A DNA stretch of 57,523 nucleotides. Source: an uncultured Oscillospiraceae bacterium (lineage in GTDB: Bacteria; Bacillota; Clostridia; Oscillospirales; Oscillospiraceae). This document shows positions 17,912 through 28,825 of the stretch, piece after piece (position 1 is the first letter of the stretch; the number at the start of each line of letters is the position of its first letter). Location: positions 1 through 57,523 of the forward strand of contig CAJUQS010000145.1 in the NCBI GenBank assembly GCA_910588365.1, given 5' to 3'. Under the pieces are notes generated by a model. It ran no database searches, was not told the origin of the DNA, and was given only the letters and a program-made list of their open reading frames with translations. A program made the position numbers and the translations under genes.

Positions 17912-18919
17912 ATGGAGTACATCACACTGGGGAAGACCGGGCTGCGGGTGTCCAAAATGGGCTTCGGCGGCATCCCCATCCAGCGGGTGACGGCGGAGGA
18001 GGCCAAGGCGCTGCTGGAGGCCGTGGAGGCCGCCGGGGTCAACTACATCGACACCGCCCGGGGCTATACCGTCAGCGAGGAGCTCATCGGGCAGGCCATT
18101 GAGGGCCGCCGGGACAAGTTCGTCCTGGCCACGAAGTCCATGGCCCGGGACAGGGAGGCCATGGCCAAGGATATCGAGACCAGCCTGGGCAACCTGCGCA
18201 CGGATTACATCGACCTCTATCAGATTCACAACCCCAGCGTACAGCAGCTGGAGCAGGTCTGCGCCCCCGGCGGCGCCCTGGAGGCCCTGCTGGAGGCGAA
18301 GGAGGCCGGAAGGATCGGCCATCTCGGCCTCACCGCCCACTCCCTGGAGGTGTTCCAGCGGGCGCTGGAGCTGGACTGGGTGGAGACGGTCATGTTCCCC
18401 TACAACATCGTGGAGAACCAGGGCGCGGATCTCATGGAGCAGGCGGCGGAGAAGAACGTGGGCTTTATCGGCATGAAGCCCCTGGCGGGGGGCGCCATTG
18501 AGGACGCCGCTCTGGCACTGCGCTATATCGCCGCCAACCCCCATGTGTCCGTGGTGATTCCCGGTATGTACGCCCCCGGGGAGGTGGCGCAGAACGCCGC
18601 CGCCGTGGCGGACGCCGCCCCTCTGTCCCAGGAAGAGCAGGACAGGATGGAGCAGATCCGAAAGGAGCTGGGCACCAGCTTCTGCCGCCGGTGCAACTAC
18701 TGCGCCCCCTGCACCGTGGGCATCAGCATCCCCAACGCCTTCCTGTTCCATGGCTACCTCAGCCGCTACGGCCTGGCCGACTGGGCCCGCAGCCGCTATG
18801 AGGCCATGCCCGCCAAGGCGGGGGACTGTGTGGAGTGCGGGGCCTGTGAGGAGCGCTGCCCCTACCAGCTGCCCATCCGGGAGATGCTGAAAAAGACCGC
18901 CGCTGACTTCGGGGCGTAA
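17912..18919 (+). CDS. Aldo/keto reductase with C-terminal 4Fe-4S ferredoxin domain
   Basis: 335 aa. A TIM-barrel aldo/keto reductase (about 1-255) keeps the catalytic tetrad: Asp47, Tyr52, Lys75 and His106 (YIDTARGY, LATKS, QIHN). The C-terminal tail carries CRRCNYCAPC and CVECGACEERCPYQLP. The latter pattern and the former's cysteines suggest one or two Fe-S clusters. This is a known clostridial subfamily, thought to draw on ferredoxin as well as NAD(P)H; the substrate is unknown. AGGAGGAGAAG precedes the ATG. It lies 21 bp after the hydrolase and probably in its operon. Confidence 0.85.
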   Translation: MEYITLGKTGLRVSKMGFGGIPIQRVTAEEAKALLEAVEAAGVNYIDTARGYTVSEELIGQAIEGRRDKFVLATKSMARDREAMAKDIETSLGNLRTDYIDLYQIHNPSVQQLEQVCAPGGALEALLEAKEAGRIGHLGLTAHSLEVFQRALELDWVETVMFPYNIVENQGADLMEQAAEKNVGFIGMKPLAGGAIEDAALALRYIAANPHVSVVIPGMYAPGEVAQNAAAVADAAPLSQEEQDRMEQIRKELGTSFCRRCNYCAPCTVGISIPNAFLFHGYLSRYGLADWARSRYEAMPAKAGDCVECGACEERCPYQLPIREMLKKTAADFGA

Positions 18920-18929
18920 GGCGGCTGTA

Positions 18930-19046
18930 GCAGCCATACTTTTCTTTGAAAAGAAAAGTATCAAAAGAAACTTTTGCGGCAAAACGGAGTTTTGCCGCAA
19001 AGTTCTTTTTTGATTCTTTTTTCTTTCAAGAAAAAAGAATGGCTGC
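18930..19046. terminator. Composite palindrome of two facing type-A hairpin modules
   Basis: GCAGCC at 18930 pairs with GGCTGC ending at 19046. Inside are two AT-rich hairpins (TTTTCTTTGAAAAGAAAA type) and a central GCGGCAAAAC/GTTTTGCCGC hairpin. The whole acts as a three-armed inverted repeat between convergent genes, so it probably terminates both. Each half matches the single modules found after other genes. Confidence 0.75.
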
Positions 19047-19049
19047 CGC

Positions 19050-20468
19050 TTACGTGTTCTTCCTGCTGATGGGCTGGCGGATCAGCAGGCGGCCCAGGGC
19101 CTTGCCGTCAAAGGGGATGACCGGGTAGAGGTATCCCCTGCCCAGGATGGGCCTGGTGGACAGCAGCATGACAAACAGCCCCGCCGTGCCCAGGATCAGG
19201 CCCCACACGTCCAGCAGCGCCACCAGGATGAGAAACAGCATCCGGGTCAGCTTCAGGGCGTAGCCCAGCTCGAAGGAGGGCTGAGCAAAGTTGGCGATGG
19301 CCACGAAGGCCATGTACACCAGCACCTCCGGCACCAGCCACCGGGCCTGGACCGCGAAATCCCCCAGAATCAGCGCCCCCAGCATACTGAAGGAGTTGCT
19401 CAGGGCGTCCGGGGTGTTGAGGGAGGCCAGCTTCAGCAGGTCCACCACAAAGTCCAGCAACAGCAATTGCAGCAGCAGGGGCACGCTGCCCGGCTCCTCC
19501 GGTACGATGAAGCTGAGGGCCTCCGGCACCCGGGAGGCGTCCTTTACCAGCAGGTACCACACCGGCGTGATGAACAGTGCCAGCAGCATCACGATGATCC
19601 GCAGATAGCGCAGGTAGGTCCCCACCAGGGGCGGGAAGTAGTAGTCGTTTGCCTCCTCCATAAAGTCGAACAGGGAGGTGGGCATCAGCATCACCGAGGG
19701 GGAGTTGTCCACCAGGAGGATGATGTCGCCCTCCATGATGCAGGCCGTGGCCGTATCCGGCCGCTCGGTGTAGCGGACCTTGGGGAAGGGGTTGTACCAC
19801 TGGGGCTTGACGATGGCCTCGGCCACGCTCTCCTGGCTCATGGCAATGGAGCCCGCGTCGATGCGCTCCAGCTTCTGCCGCAGCTTCTGCAGATCGTCCC
19901 TGTTCACCTGGTTTTCCATATAGGCCAGCACCACGTCCGTCCGGCTGCGCCCGCCCACCTTGTGGTTCTCCAGGGTCAGGTTGGGGTCCCGGATGCGGCG
20001 GCGGAGCAGTGCGGTGTTCTGAACCAGCGTCTCGGTGAAGCCGTCGTGGCTGCCCCGGAGCACCTTCCCGTCCGAGGGCTCCTCCACGCTGCGGCTGGGA
20101 AACTTCTTCGCGTCGATCATGGCGCAGTAGTCGAAGCCCTCCAGCAGCAGGATGGTTTTGCCGATAAAGGCGCCGGTGAGGATGCTGTCCAGGTTGTTTT
20201 CGCAGTCCACCTCGCAGAAGGTGACGCACCGGTCGATAAACTCCTGCATGTCCCCCGCGTCCTGCCCCAGGGTCCCGCCCTGTCCCAGCAGGAAGGAGGT
20301 GATGCGTTCAATGACGCCGTCGTCGCCGTAGCCGTCGATAACGTACAGCCGGCCCTTTCGCTGGCCGATGTACAGATCCCTGCTGATGACGTCGTAGTTG
20401 CGGCTCGCCCCCAGCAGGGTGTCCAGTGCCTGTTGGTTCTCGCTGAGATTGGTGGTCAGTACTTCCAT
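19050..20468 (-). CDS. Spore germination protein, GerA/SpoVAF family
   Basis: 472 aa. Residues 1-250 form the soluble GerA-type domain (YDVISRDLYIGQ, VIDGYGDD, TLENHKVGGRSRTDVVLAYMENQVN). From about 285 there are five hydrophobic segments, the last near 430-450. The motif RSRTDV and the IG..KGRLYVIDG start are closer to SpoVAF than to GerAA. Such proteins sit in the inner spore membrane and assist germinant or DPA signalling. No GerB/GerC or other spoVA gene is next to it. GGAGGGAATCAA places the ATG at 20468. It is direct evidence that the organism forms spores. Confidence 0.87.
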   Translation of the reverse strand: MEVLTTNLSENQQALDTLLGASRNYDVISRDLYIGQRKGRLYVIDGYGDDGVIERITSFLLGQGGTLGQDAGDMQEFIDRCVTFCEVDCENNLDSILTGAFIGKTILLLEGFDYCAMIDAKKFPSRSVEEPSDGKVLRGSHDGFTETLVQNTALLRRRIRDPNLTLENHKVGGRSRTDVVLAYMENQVNRDDLQKLRQKLERIDAGSIAMSQESVAEAIVKPQWYNPFPKVRYTERPDTATACIMEGDIILLVDNSPSVMLMPTSLFDFMEEANDYYFPPLVGTYLRYLRIIVMLLALFITPVWYLLVKDASRVPEALSFIVPEEPGSVPLLLQLLLLDFVVDLLKLASLNTPDALSNSFSMLGALILGDFAVQARWLVPEVLVYMAFVAIANFAQPSFELGYALKLTRMLFLILVALLDVWGLILGTAGLFVMLLSTRPILGRGYLYPVIPFDGKALGRLLIRQPISRKNT

Positions 20469-20497
20469 TTGATTCCCTCCGCTGCGTTTGTCAGGGG

Positions 20498-20526
20498 TAG
20501 TATCTGCGAAAATCAGAAAATTATCA
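20498..20526 (-). promoter_or_regulatory. Possible forespore (sigma-G/F type) promoter of the spoVAF-like gene
   Basis: On the minus strand TGATAA and GATACTA are separated by 16 bp, about 30 bases before the ATG. The -10 resembles the CATACTA element of forespore sigma factors, which fits the gene's role. The match is imperfect. Confidence 0.45.
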
Positions 20527-20585
20527 ATGAACGGGGCGCGTGTGATGCGCGCCTCTGTTCCATAATAAAAGTTAAAGAGGTGCTT

Positions 20586-21569
20586 ATGAGAGAACTGCAA
20601 ATTTACCGCACGGACTGCACAGACCCCTACCGCAACCTGGCGGTGGAGCAGTACCTGCTGGAAACCGTACCGGAGGATGCCTGCATCCTCTATCTGTGGC
20701 AGAACCGCCGCACGGTGGTCATCGGCCGCAACCAGAACGCCTGGAGGGAGTGCCGCACCACGGCGCTGGAGGCGGACGGCGGGTTCCTGGCCCGCCGCCT
20801 GTCCGGCGGCGGCGCGGTGTTCCACGATCTGGGGAATCTGAACTTCACCTTTTTGGTGAACAAGAGGGACTACGACCTGCCCCGGCAGCTGGGGGTGATT
20901 GTGGAGGCGTGCCGGGCCCTGGGCATCCCGGCGGAGTGCTCGGGCCGCAACGACGTGCTCTCGGACGGCCGGAAGTTCTCCGGCAACGCGTTCTATGAGC
21001 ACCGGGGCAAGAGCTACCACCACGGCACCCTGCTGGTGGATGTGGACATGGCGGCTATGAGCCGCTATCTGAGCCCCTCCCGGGCGAAGCTGGAGGCCAA
21101 GGGGGTGGCGTCGGTCCGCTCCCGGGTGGTCAACCTGCGGGAGCTGAAACCGGAGCTGACCGCCGGCGGGATGGCGGAGCAGATGGAGGCCGCTTTTCAG
21201 ACGGTCTACGGCCTGAGCGCCCGGCGGCTGGAGGAGCCGTCCTTTGACCGGGCGTATATTGACGCTCTGGCGGAGCGCAATGCAGGCTGGGAGTGGCTTT
21301 ACGGCCGGGAGCTGGCCTGTACGCTCCAGTGCGGGGACCGGTTCCCCTGGGGAGAGATAGAGCTGCGTCTGGCCGTGGAGGGCGGCATGGTCTGCGGGGC
21401 GGCGGTCTACACAGACGCCATGGACTGGCAGCTTGCCCCGGCGCTGGAGCGGGCCCTGACGGGCTGCCGGTTCCGCCTGGACGATCTTCGGGAGCGGGTC
21501 CTGTCCGCCGGCCTGGAGGGGCGGGCGGGGGAGGACCTGTGTGCGCTGCTGGCCCGGCAGGACCTGTAG
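20586..21569 (+). CDS. lplA: Lipoate-protein ligase A
   Basis: 327 aa. It attaches free or scavenged lipoate, through lipoyl-AMP, to E2 or H-proteins. The catalytic core shows RRLSGGGAVFHDLGNLNFTF and GRNDVLSDGRKFSGNAFY with the conserved Lys. The C-terminal accessory domain (from about 250) is present, as in ATP-dependent LplA. AGAGGTG precedes the ATG. It is divergent from the spoVAF-like gene. No lipoyl-dependent enzyme lies in the window. Confidence 0.92.
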   Translation: MRELQIYRTDCTDPYRNLAVEQYLLETVPEDACILYLWQNRRTVVIGRNQNAWRECRTTALEADGGFLARRLSGGGAVFHDLGNLNFTFLVNKRDYDLPRQLGVIVEACRALGIPAECSGRNDVLSDGRKFSGNAFYEHRGKSYHHGTLLVDVDMAAMSRYLSPSRAKLEAKGVASVRSRVVNLRELKPELTAGGMAEQMEAAFQTVYGLSARRLEEPSFDRAYIDALAERNAGWEWLYGRELACTLQCGDRFPWGEIELRLAVEGGMVCGAAVYTDAMDWQLAPALERALTGCRFRLDDLRERVLSAGLEGRAGEDLCALLARQDL

Positions 21570-21582
21570 GAGCTGTCATTCA

Positions 21583-21620
21583 GAACCCGTATTCATAACT
21601 GGGGGATGCCGGGCGGAGCG
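21583..21620 (+). repeat. Family-2 miniature element, left-end fragment
   Basis: GAACCCGTATTCATAACTGG and the following bases match the left end of the complete element at 28826. The right half is missing. It starts 13 bp after the lplA stop codon. Confidence 0.6.
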
Positions 21621-21699
21621 GGGATTTCGGAAGCGGAGGCGGCCGCGCCGGCCTGAAAAATTCCCCCAATTTCTCCTATGCTTTTTCCGGAGTTTATGG

Positions 21700-21705
21700 T
21701 ACAAT
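21700..21705 (+). promoter_or_regulatory. Likely -10 element before the lipase-like gene
   Basis: TACAAT preceded by TATGG stands 41 bases upstream of the ATG at 21746. No good -35 element is visible at 17 bp. Confidence 0.4.
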
Positions 21706-21745
21706 GGGGAGCACAGAGTCAGAATATACGAGGGAGGAGCTTTCT

Positions 21746-22678
21746 ATGGAGATTGTATCGGAGTTTTTCTTTCCGTCCAGCGACGGCCGGACGCTGATCC
21801 ACGTCAATCAGTGGACGCCGGCGAACCGGGAGGTGGCGGGGGTGGTGCAGATCGCCCACGGCGTGGCGGAGTACGGGGCCCGCTACGCGCCCTTTGCCCG
21901 GTTTTTGTGCGAGCGGGGCTTCGTGGTGGTGGCCAACGACCACCTGGGCCACGGCCAGTCCCTCATCGAGGGGGCGCCCATGGTCTACCTGGGGGAGAAG
22001 GACGGCTGGTGGCATGTGGTGGACGACATGGAGGAGCTGCGCCGCCGCACGGCCAAGCTCTTCCCCCGGAAGCCCTACTTCCTCTTCGGCCACTCCATGG
22101 GCTCCTTCCTGTCCCGGACCCACCTCATCCGCTACCCCGGCCGGCTGGACGGCTGCGTCCTGTGCGGCACGGGCCACCAGCCCCGGGCCGTCATCGCCGG
22201 CGGCAAGCTGGTGGCGGACATGGAGATCCGGCGGCTGGGGAAGCGGGCCTACAGCGTCCGGGCCGACGATCTGGCCTTTGGCGCGTACAACAGGAGCTTC
22301 GCCCCCGCCCGCACCCGGTTTGACTGGGTCTCCGCCAGCGAGGAGAACGTGGACGCCTACATCGCCGACCCCCTGTGCGGCGGGGACACCAGCCTGGGCC
22401 TCTTCCGGGATATGCTGGACGGGCTGTCCTGTATTACCAGGCAGTCCAATATGAACAAAATGGACAAGGAGCTGCCGGTGTTCTTCATCGCCGGGGACCA
22501 GGATCCCGTGGGCGATATGGGCAAGGGCGTACGAAGGGCCTGCGACTGCTTCCGCAGGGCCGGCATCCGGGATCTGAGCATCAAGCTCTACCACGGCCTG
22601 CGCCACGAAATTCTCAACGAGGCCAGCAGGCTGTATGTCTATCAGGACGTGCTGGACTGGCTGGAGGCCCGGGCCTGA
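21746..22678 (+). CDS. Alpha/beta hydrolase, monoacylglycerol lipase/lysophospholipase-like
   Basis: 310 aa. A serine hydrolase of the Hydrolase_4 group. It has HG near the oxyanion hole (QIAHGVAEY), NDHLGHGQS, the nucleophile elbow GHSMGS (Ser117), an acid in AGDQDPVG and a His in GLRHEILNE. The motif set is that of monoacylglycerol lipases and the YtpA lysophospholipase group. No signal peptide is seen, so it is probably cytosolic. GGGAGGAGC precedes the ATG. Its 3' end overlaps the convergent CmpB-type gene by 37 bp. Confidence 0.85.
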   Translation: MEIVSEFFFPSSDGRTLIHVNQWTPANREVAGVVQIAHGVAEYGARYAPFARFLCERGFVVVANDHLGHGQSLIEGAPMVYLGEKDGWWHVVDDMEELRRRTAKLFPRKPYFLFGHSMGSFLSRTHLIRYPGRLDGCVLCGTGHQPRAVIAGGKLVADMEIRRLGKRAYSVRADDLAFGAYNRSFAPARTRFDWVSASEENVDAYIADPLCGGDTSLGLFRDMLDGLSCITRQSNMNKMDKELPVFFIAGDQDPVGDMGKGVRRACDCFRRAGIRDLSIKLYHGLRHEILNEASRLYVYQDVLDWLEARA

Positions 22679-23202
22679 GCGGATGCCGCCCGCAGGCTCA
22701 GCAGATCGATATTCCGGTACTGCCGCAGCAGGGCGCTGGTGAGTACGCAGTCCGCCGCCAGCACCATCCAGAGGACCAGGACGGCCGCCGGCGGAACGGC
22801 CGCTGCCGCCGGCTCGAGCAGCGGCTGGATCCACCGGACCGCCGCCGCGGACAGCCCTCCCCAGATCAACGCGAACTGGGGGCAGATCCGGCCGCCCAGG
22901 TGTCCGGGCAGCAGGCTGTAGTCCCAGAACCGGACGCCGAAAACCGCGTCATAGAACAGGTGGACCAGGTATTCCACCGCCGTGCAGACGGCCCCGCCGG
23001 CCAGAATCAGCGCGGGGAGGCCGCTGTCCGCCGGAACCAGCGCCAGCACGGCGGCCATGGACAGGCCGTACACCGGGCACAGGGGCAGCAGCAGGAAGCA
23101 CTTGCGGATCTGGTGCTCGGACCGGACCGCCCGTGCGAACACTTTTTCCAGGCCGTATCCGGCCAGACTGTAGAAGAAAATATACAGAAACCACCGGGAC
23201 AT
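22642..23202 (-). CDS. CmpB-type polytopic membrane protein (putative ABC-transporter type IV family)
   Basis: 186 aa with about five hydrophobic segments. Conserved features are the N-terminal YIFFYSLAGYGLEKVF, a first loop ending LCPVYGL, and FWDYSLLPGHLGGRICPQFALIWG. Together these match the family annotated as a putative ABC-transporter permease (CmpB), whose real function is unknown. No ATPase partner lies nearby. AAGGAGC precedes the ATG. The last 12 codons overlap the opposite lipase-like gene. Confidence 0.78.
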   Translation of the reverse strand: MSRWFLYIFFYSLAGYGLEKVFARAVRSEHQIRKCFLLLPLCPVYGLSMAAVLALVPADSGLPALILAGGAVCTAVEYLVHLFYDAVFGVRFWDYSLLPGHLGGRICPQFALIWGGLSAAAVRWIQPLLEPAAAAVPPAAVLVLWMVLAADCVLTSALLRQYRNIDLLSLRAASAQARASSQSSTS

Positions 23203-23297
23203 GGGGATGCTCCTTTTCTTTACTGGTTGAATCAGAGGCAGTGTTTCCGAATGTATAGCATCCCCGCTCCCCGGGAGATTATACGAGGAGGTGCGCT

Positions 23298-23885
23298 ATG
23301 GAGGATAGCTGGGAGGCGCTGCAATACGAGTGCGCCCGCTGTCGGGAGTGCGCCCTGAGCCAGACCAGGCAAAACGTGGTATTCGGCGTGGGGAATCCCC
23401 GGGCGGAGATCATGCTGGTGGGGGAGGGGCCGGGAGCCAATGAGGACGAACAGGGCGTCCCCTTTGTGGGCAAGGCCGGGGCGCTGCTGGACGACATGCT
23501 GGCCATCATCGGCCTGGACCGCACCAAGGTCTATATCGCCAATATCGTCAAGTGCCGTCCGCCGGGGAACCGGGACCCGCTGAACGTGGAGCAGGACGCC
23601 TGCATCGGCTATCTCCGCCGCCAGATGGCCCTGGTGCGGCCCAGGATTCTGGTCTGTCTGGGGCGCATCGCGGCCATGCGGCTCATTGACCCCAAGTTCC
23701 GCATCACCAGGGAGCACGGGGCGTGGTTCGACGTGGACGGTATGCGGGTGACGGCCTTTTACCACCCGTCGGCGCTGCTCCGGGACCCCGGACGCAGGCC
23801 GGAGGCCTTTGACGATCTGAAGTCGCTCCAGCGGGAGATTTTACGGGTTTGTACTCATACGGAGCTGGATAAGCCCTGGCAGTAG
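23298..23885 (+). CDS. Family-4 uracil-DNA glycosylase with 4Fe-4S cluster
   Basis: 195 aa. It removes uracil from DNA as the first step of base-excision repair. Motif A is GEGPGANEDEQGVPFVGKAG and motif B is HPSALLRDP. The cluster cysteines are probably C12 and C15 (in ECARCREC), and C86 and C102 (CRPPGNRDP then C). The spacing CX2C and CX15C is that of family 4 enzymes. GAGGAGG precedes the ATG. It is divergent from the CmpB-type gene. Confidence 0.9.
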   Translation: MEDSWEALQYECARCRECALSQTRQNVVFGVGNPRAEIMLVGEGPGANEDEQGVPFVGKAGALLDDMLAIIGLDRTKVYIANIVKCRPPGNRDPLNVEQDACIGYLRRQMALVRPRILVCLGRIAAMRLIDPKFRITREHGAWFDVDGMRVTAFYHPSALLRDPGRRPEAFDDLKSLQREILRVCTHTELDKPWQ

Positions 23886-23975
23886 GTTTTGCCCGCGGGG
23901 GTGGGGAGAGCCCTCGCGGGAGTGGTTGTGTGGGCGGCCGGCGGGCCGCAGAGGAGGAGAAAAGGGACGAGCGCT

Positions 23976-25460
23976 ATGACAAGAATCGGGTTTGACAATC
24001 AAAAGTACATTGAGACGCAGTCCGCCCGCATCCGGGAGCGGATCGGGCAGTTCGGCGGGAAGCTGTACCTGGAGTTCGGCGGGAAGCTGTTTGACGACTA
24101 CCACGCCTCCAGGGTGCTCCCGGGCTTTGAGCCGGACAGCAAGGTCCGGATGCTCCAGCAGCTGCGGGACGATGTGGAGATCGTGGTGGCTATCTCCGCC
24201 GGGGACATTGAGAAGAACAAGGTCCGGGGGGATCTGGGCATCCCCTACGAGGAGGACGTGCTGCGGCTGATTGACGAGTTCCGCAGCATGGAGCTCTTCG
24301 TGGGCAGCGTGGTGGTCACCCAGTACAGCGGCCAGAGCGCCGCCGACGCCTTCCTCAAGCGGCTGGAGGCCCTGGGGGTGCCCGCCTTCCGCCACTATCC
24401 CATCCCCGGGTATCCCCATAACGTGGAGCTCATCGTCAGCGACGAGGGGTATGGCCGCAACGACTACATCGAGACCAGCCGCCCCCTGGTGGTGGTCACC
24501 GCGCCGGGCCCCGGCAGCGGCAAGATGGCCACCTGCCTCAGCCAGCTCTACCACGAGCACCGCCGGGGGAAAAAGGCCGGGTACGCCAAGTTCGAGACCT
24601 TCCCGGTCTGGAACCTGCCCCTGAAGCACCCGGTCAACCTGGCCTACGAGGCCGCCACGGCGGATCTCAACGATGTGAACATGATCGACCCCTTCCACCT
24701 GGAGGCCTACGGCGTGACGACCGTCAACTACAACCGGGACGTGGAGGTATTTCCCGTCCTGCGCACCATTTTCGAGTCCATCCTGGGGGAGTGCCCCTAC
24801 AAATCGCCTACGGACATGGGTGTCAATATGGTTGGCAGCTGCATCGTGGACGATGAGGCGTGCCGGGAGGCGTCCCACATGGAGATCCTGCGCCGGTACT
24901 ATACCGCCCTCACCGGCTGTCTGCGGGGCACGGTGGACAGGGAGGTGGTCTACAAGCTGGAGCTGCTGATGAAGCGGGCCGAGGTGACAGCCGCCATCTT
25001 CCCCGCCGTGGCCGCCGCCCTGGAGAAGGAGGAGGAGACGGGGGCGCCCGCCGGGGCCCTGGTCCTGCCGGACGGGCGGGTGATTACCGGCAAGACCAGC
25101 GATCTGCTGGGGGCATCCGCCTCATTGCTGCTCAACGCGCTCAAGGCCCTGGGTGGCATTGACCAGGAGCTGGATCTCATCTCCACCCAGGTGCTGGAGC
25201 CCATCTGCCGGCTGAAGACCGGCTCCCTGGGCAACAAGAACCCCCGTCTCCACAGCGACGAGGTGCTCATCGCCCTGTGCGTCAGCGCCCTGACCAACCC
25301 CATTGCCGGCATGGCACAGCAGCAGCTGCCCCGGCTGAAGGGCTGCGGGGCCCATTTCACGGTGGTGCTCAGCGATGTGGATGAGAAGCTCTACCGCCGC
25401 CTAGGGATGCACGTGAGCTATGAGGCCAAATATGAGCGGCAGAGGCTTTACTATAAGTAA
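23976..25460 (+). CDS. DUF1846 family protein of unknown function
   Basis: 494 aa, full family length. Recognised by GFDNQKYIETQSARIRER, LEFGGKLFDDYHASRVLPGF, YGRNDYIETSRPLVVVTAPG and the later NMVGSCIVDDEACREAS. A glycine-rich GPGSGK at about 178-183 looks like a phosphate-binding loop. Structures of this family exist but no activity has been established. GGGACG lies just upstream of the ATG, with a stronger GAGGAGG about 20 bases away. It heads a same-strand run with a phosphatase, an isochorismatase and tex, at spacings of 15, -4 and 12 bp. Confidence 0.87.
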   Translation: MTRIGFDNQKYIETQSARIRERIGQFGGKLYLEFGGKLFDDYHASRVLPGFEPDSKVRMLQQLRDDVEIVVAISAGDIEKNKVRGDLGIPYEEDVLRLIDEFRSMELFVGSVVVTQYSGQSAADAFLKRLEALGVPAFRHYPIPGYPHNVELIVSDEGYGRNDYIETSRPLVVVTAPGPGSGKMATCLSQLYHEHRRGKKAGYAKFETFPVWNLPLKHPVNLAYEAATADLNDVNMIDPFHLEAYGVTTVNYNRDVEVFPVLRTIFESILGECPYKSPTDMGVNMVGSCIVDDEACREASHMEILRRYYTALTGCLRGTVDREVVYKLELLMKRAEVTAAIFPAVAAALEKEEETGAPAGALVLPDGRVITGKTSDLLGASASLLLNALKALGGIDQELDLISTQVLEPICRLKTGSLGNKNPRLHSDEVLIALCVSALTNPIAGMAQQQLPRLKGCGAHFTVVLSDVDEKLYRRLGMHVSYEAKYERQRLYYK

Positions 25461-25475
25461 TGGAAGGAGGCTCCT

Positions 25476-26063
25476 ATGACAACATTATATTTCGTCCGTC
25501 ATGCCCAGTCCGACTGGCGCAGCGGCCCCGACCGGGAGCGGGGCCTGACGGCGGAGGGCCGGGAGGACGCGCATGTTGTGCTGGAATTTCTGCGGGACAA
25601 ACAGGTGGACGCCTTTTATTGCAGCCCCTACCGGCGGAGCATGGACACCATCCGGGAGGCGGCGGCGTTTTACGGCCAGGCCATCCTGACGGATGAGCGC
25701 CTGCGGGAACGGGAAACGGTCCCCGGAGGCAACTGCCGGGAGCTCTTTGAGAAGCGGTGGGCGGACTTCGGCTGGCACGAGCCCGGCGGGGAGTCCCTGC
25801 GCTCCGTTCAGGAGCGGAATATAGCGGCCCTCACGGAGATCCTGGAGGCCAACCGGGACAGAACGGTGGTGATCGGCACCCACGGCACGGCCCTCAGCAC
25901 CATTCTGAACCACTACGACCCCAGCTATGACTGCGCGTCCTTTATGCGGATCATCGACTGGATGCCCTTTGTCGTGGAGCTGGACTTTGACGGGACGCGG
26001 TTTCTCTCCAGGACCGAGCACGTCCATGTGGAGAAGATTTTTGAGCAGCAGGAGCGGATATGA
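25476..26063 (+). CDS. Histidine phosphatase family protein
   Basis: 195 aa. A phosphoglycerate-mutase-like phosphatase with the catalytic LYFVRHAQSDW near the N terminus (His9), a second Arg in CSPYRRS, the acid in ERETVPGG, and the second His in GTHGTAL. The substrate is a small phosphorylated metabolite that cannot be named from sequence. GGAAGGAGG precedes the ATG. The stop overlaps the next start by ATGA. Confidence 0.88.
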   Translation: MTTLYFVRHAQSDWRSGPDRERGLTAEGREDAHVVLEFLRDKQVDAFYCSPYRRSMDTIREAAAFYGQAILTDERLRERETVPGGNCRELFEKRWADFGWHEPGGESLRSVQERNIAALTEILEANRDRTVVIGTHGTALSTILNHYDPSYDCASFMRIIDWMPFVVELDFDGTRFLSRTEHVHVEKIFEQQERI

Positions 26064-26605
26064 AGGTTTTAGTGGTCATTGACATGCAGAACGATTTCAT
26101 CGACGGCGCTCTGGGTACGCCCGAGGCCGCGGCGGCTGTGCCCCGGGTGGTGGAGAAGATCCGCTCCTGGACCGGCCCCATCTACGCCACCCAGGATACC
26201 CACTTCTCCGATTACCTGGAGACGCAGGAGGGCCGCGTCCTGCCCGTCCCCCACTGCATCCAGGGGACGCCGGGCTGGCACATCGCGCCTGTGGTCCGCG
26301 CCGCCCTGTCGGAGGGGGCCGGCCGGAACGAGAGCACCCTCTATCTCACCAAGTCCACCTTCGGCAGCAAGGATCTGGCGGAGATCCTCGCCGGGCGGAA
26401 CAGGGAGGAGCCCATTGAGGAGATCGAGCTGGCGGGGCTGTGTACGGACATCTGCGTCATCTCCAACGCCCTGGTGATCAAGGCGTTTCTGCCGGAGGTC
26501 CCGCTGGCGGTGGACGCCGCCTGCTGCGCCGGGGTCAACCCGGAGAGCCACCGCAATGCCCTGAAGGTCCTGAAAATGTGCCAGGTGCGGGTTTACAACG
26601 AGTAA
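26060..26605 (+). CDS. Isochorismatase-family cysteine hydrolase (nicotinamidase-like)
   Basis: 181 aa. The catalytic triad is visible: Asp8 in VIDMQNDF, Lys in YLTKSTFGS and Cys in LAGLCTDICV with the cis-peptide-type context. This matches nicotinamidase and related amidases feeding NAD salvage, but the precise substrate is uncertain. It is translationally coupled to the histidine phosphatase (4-bp overlap). Confidence 0.85.
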   Translation: MKVLVVIDMQNDFIDGALGTPEAAAAVPRVVEKIRSWTGPIYATQDTHFSDYLETQEGRVLPVPHCIQGTPGWHIAPVVRAALSEGAGRNESTLYLTKSTFGSKDLAEILAGRNREEPIEEIELAGLCTDICVISNALVIKAFLPEVPLAVDAACCAGVNPESHRNALKVLKMCQVRVYNE

Positions 26606-26617
26606 AAGAGGAGACAA

Positions 26618-28774
<2,157 letters not shown>

Positions 28775-28785
28775 GTGAATGCAGC

Positions 28786-28803
28786 AAGCAGGTCCCGCAG
28801 GAG
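28786..28803 (+). repeat. Orphan arm of the palindrome at 29096-29133
   Basis: AAGCAGGTCCCGCAGGAG is identical to the left arm of the terminator palindrome at 29096. Here it is followed by CTTTCGCCGAAGGCG, a different small hairpin. It lies 11 bp after the tex stop, so an earlier terminator may have been broken or copied by element insertions between the two sites. Confidence 0.55.
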
Positions 28804-28825
28804 CTTTCGCCGAAGGCGAAAATAA

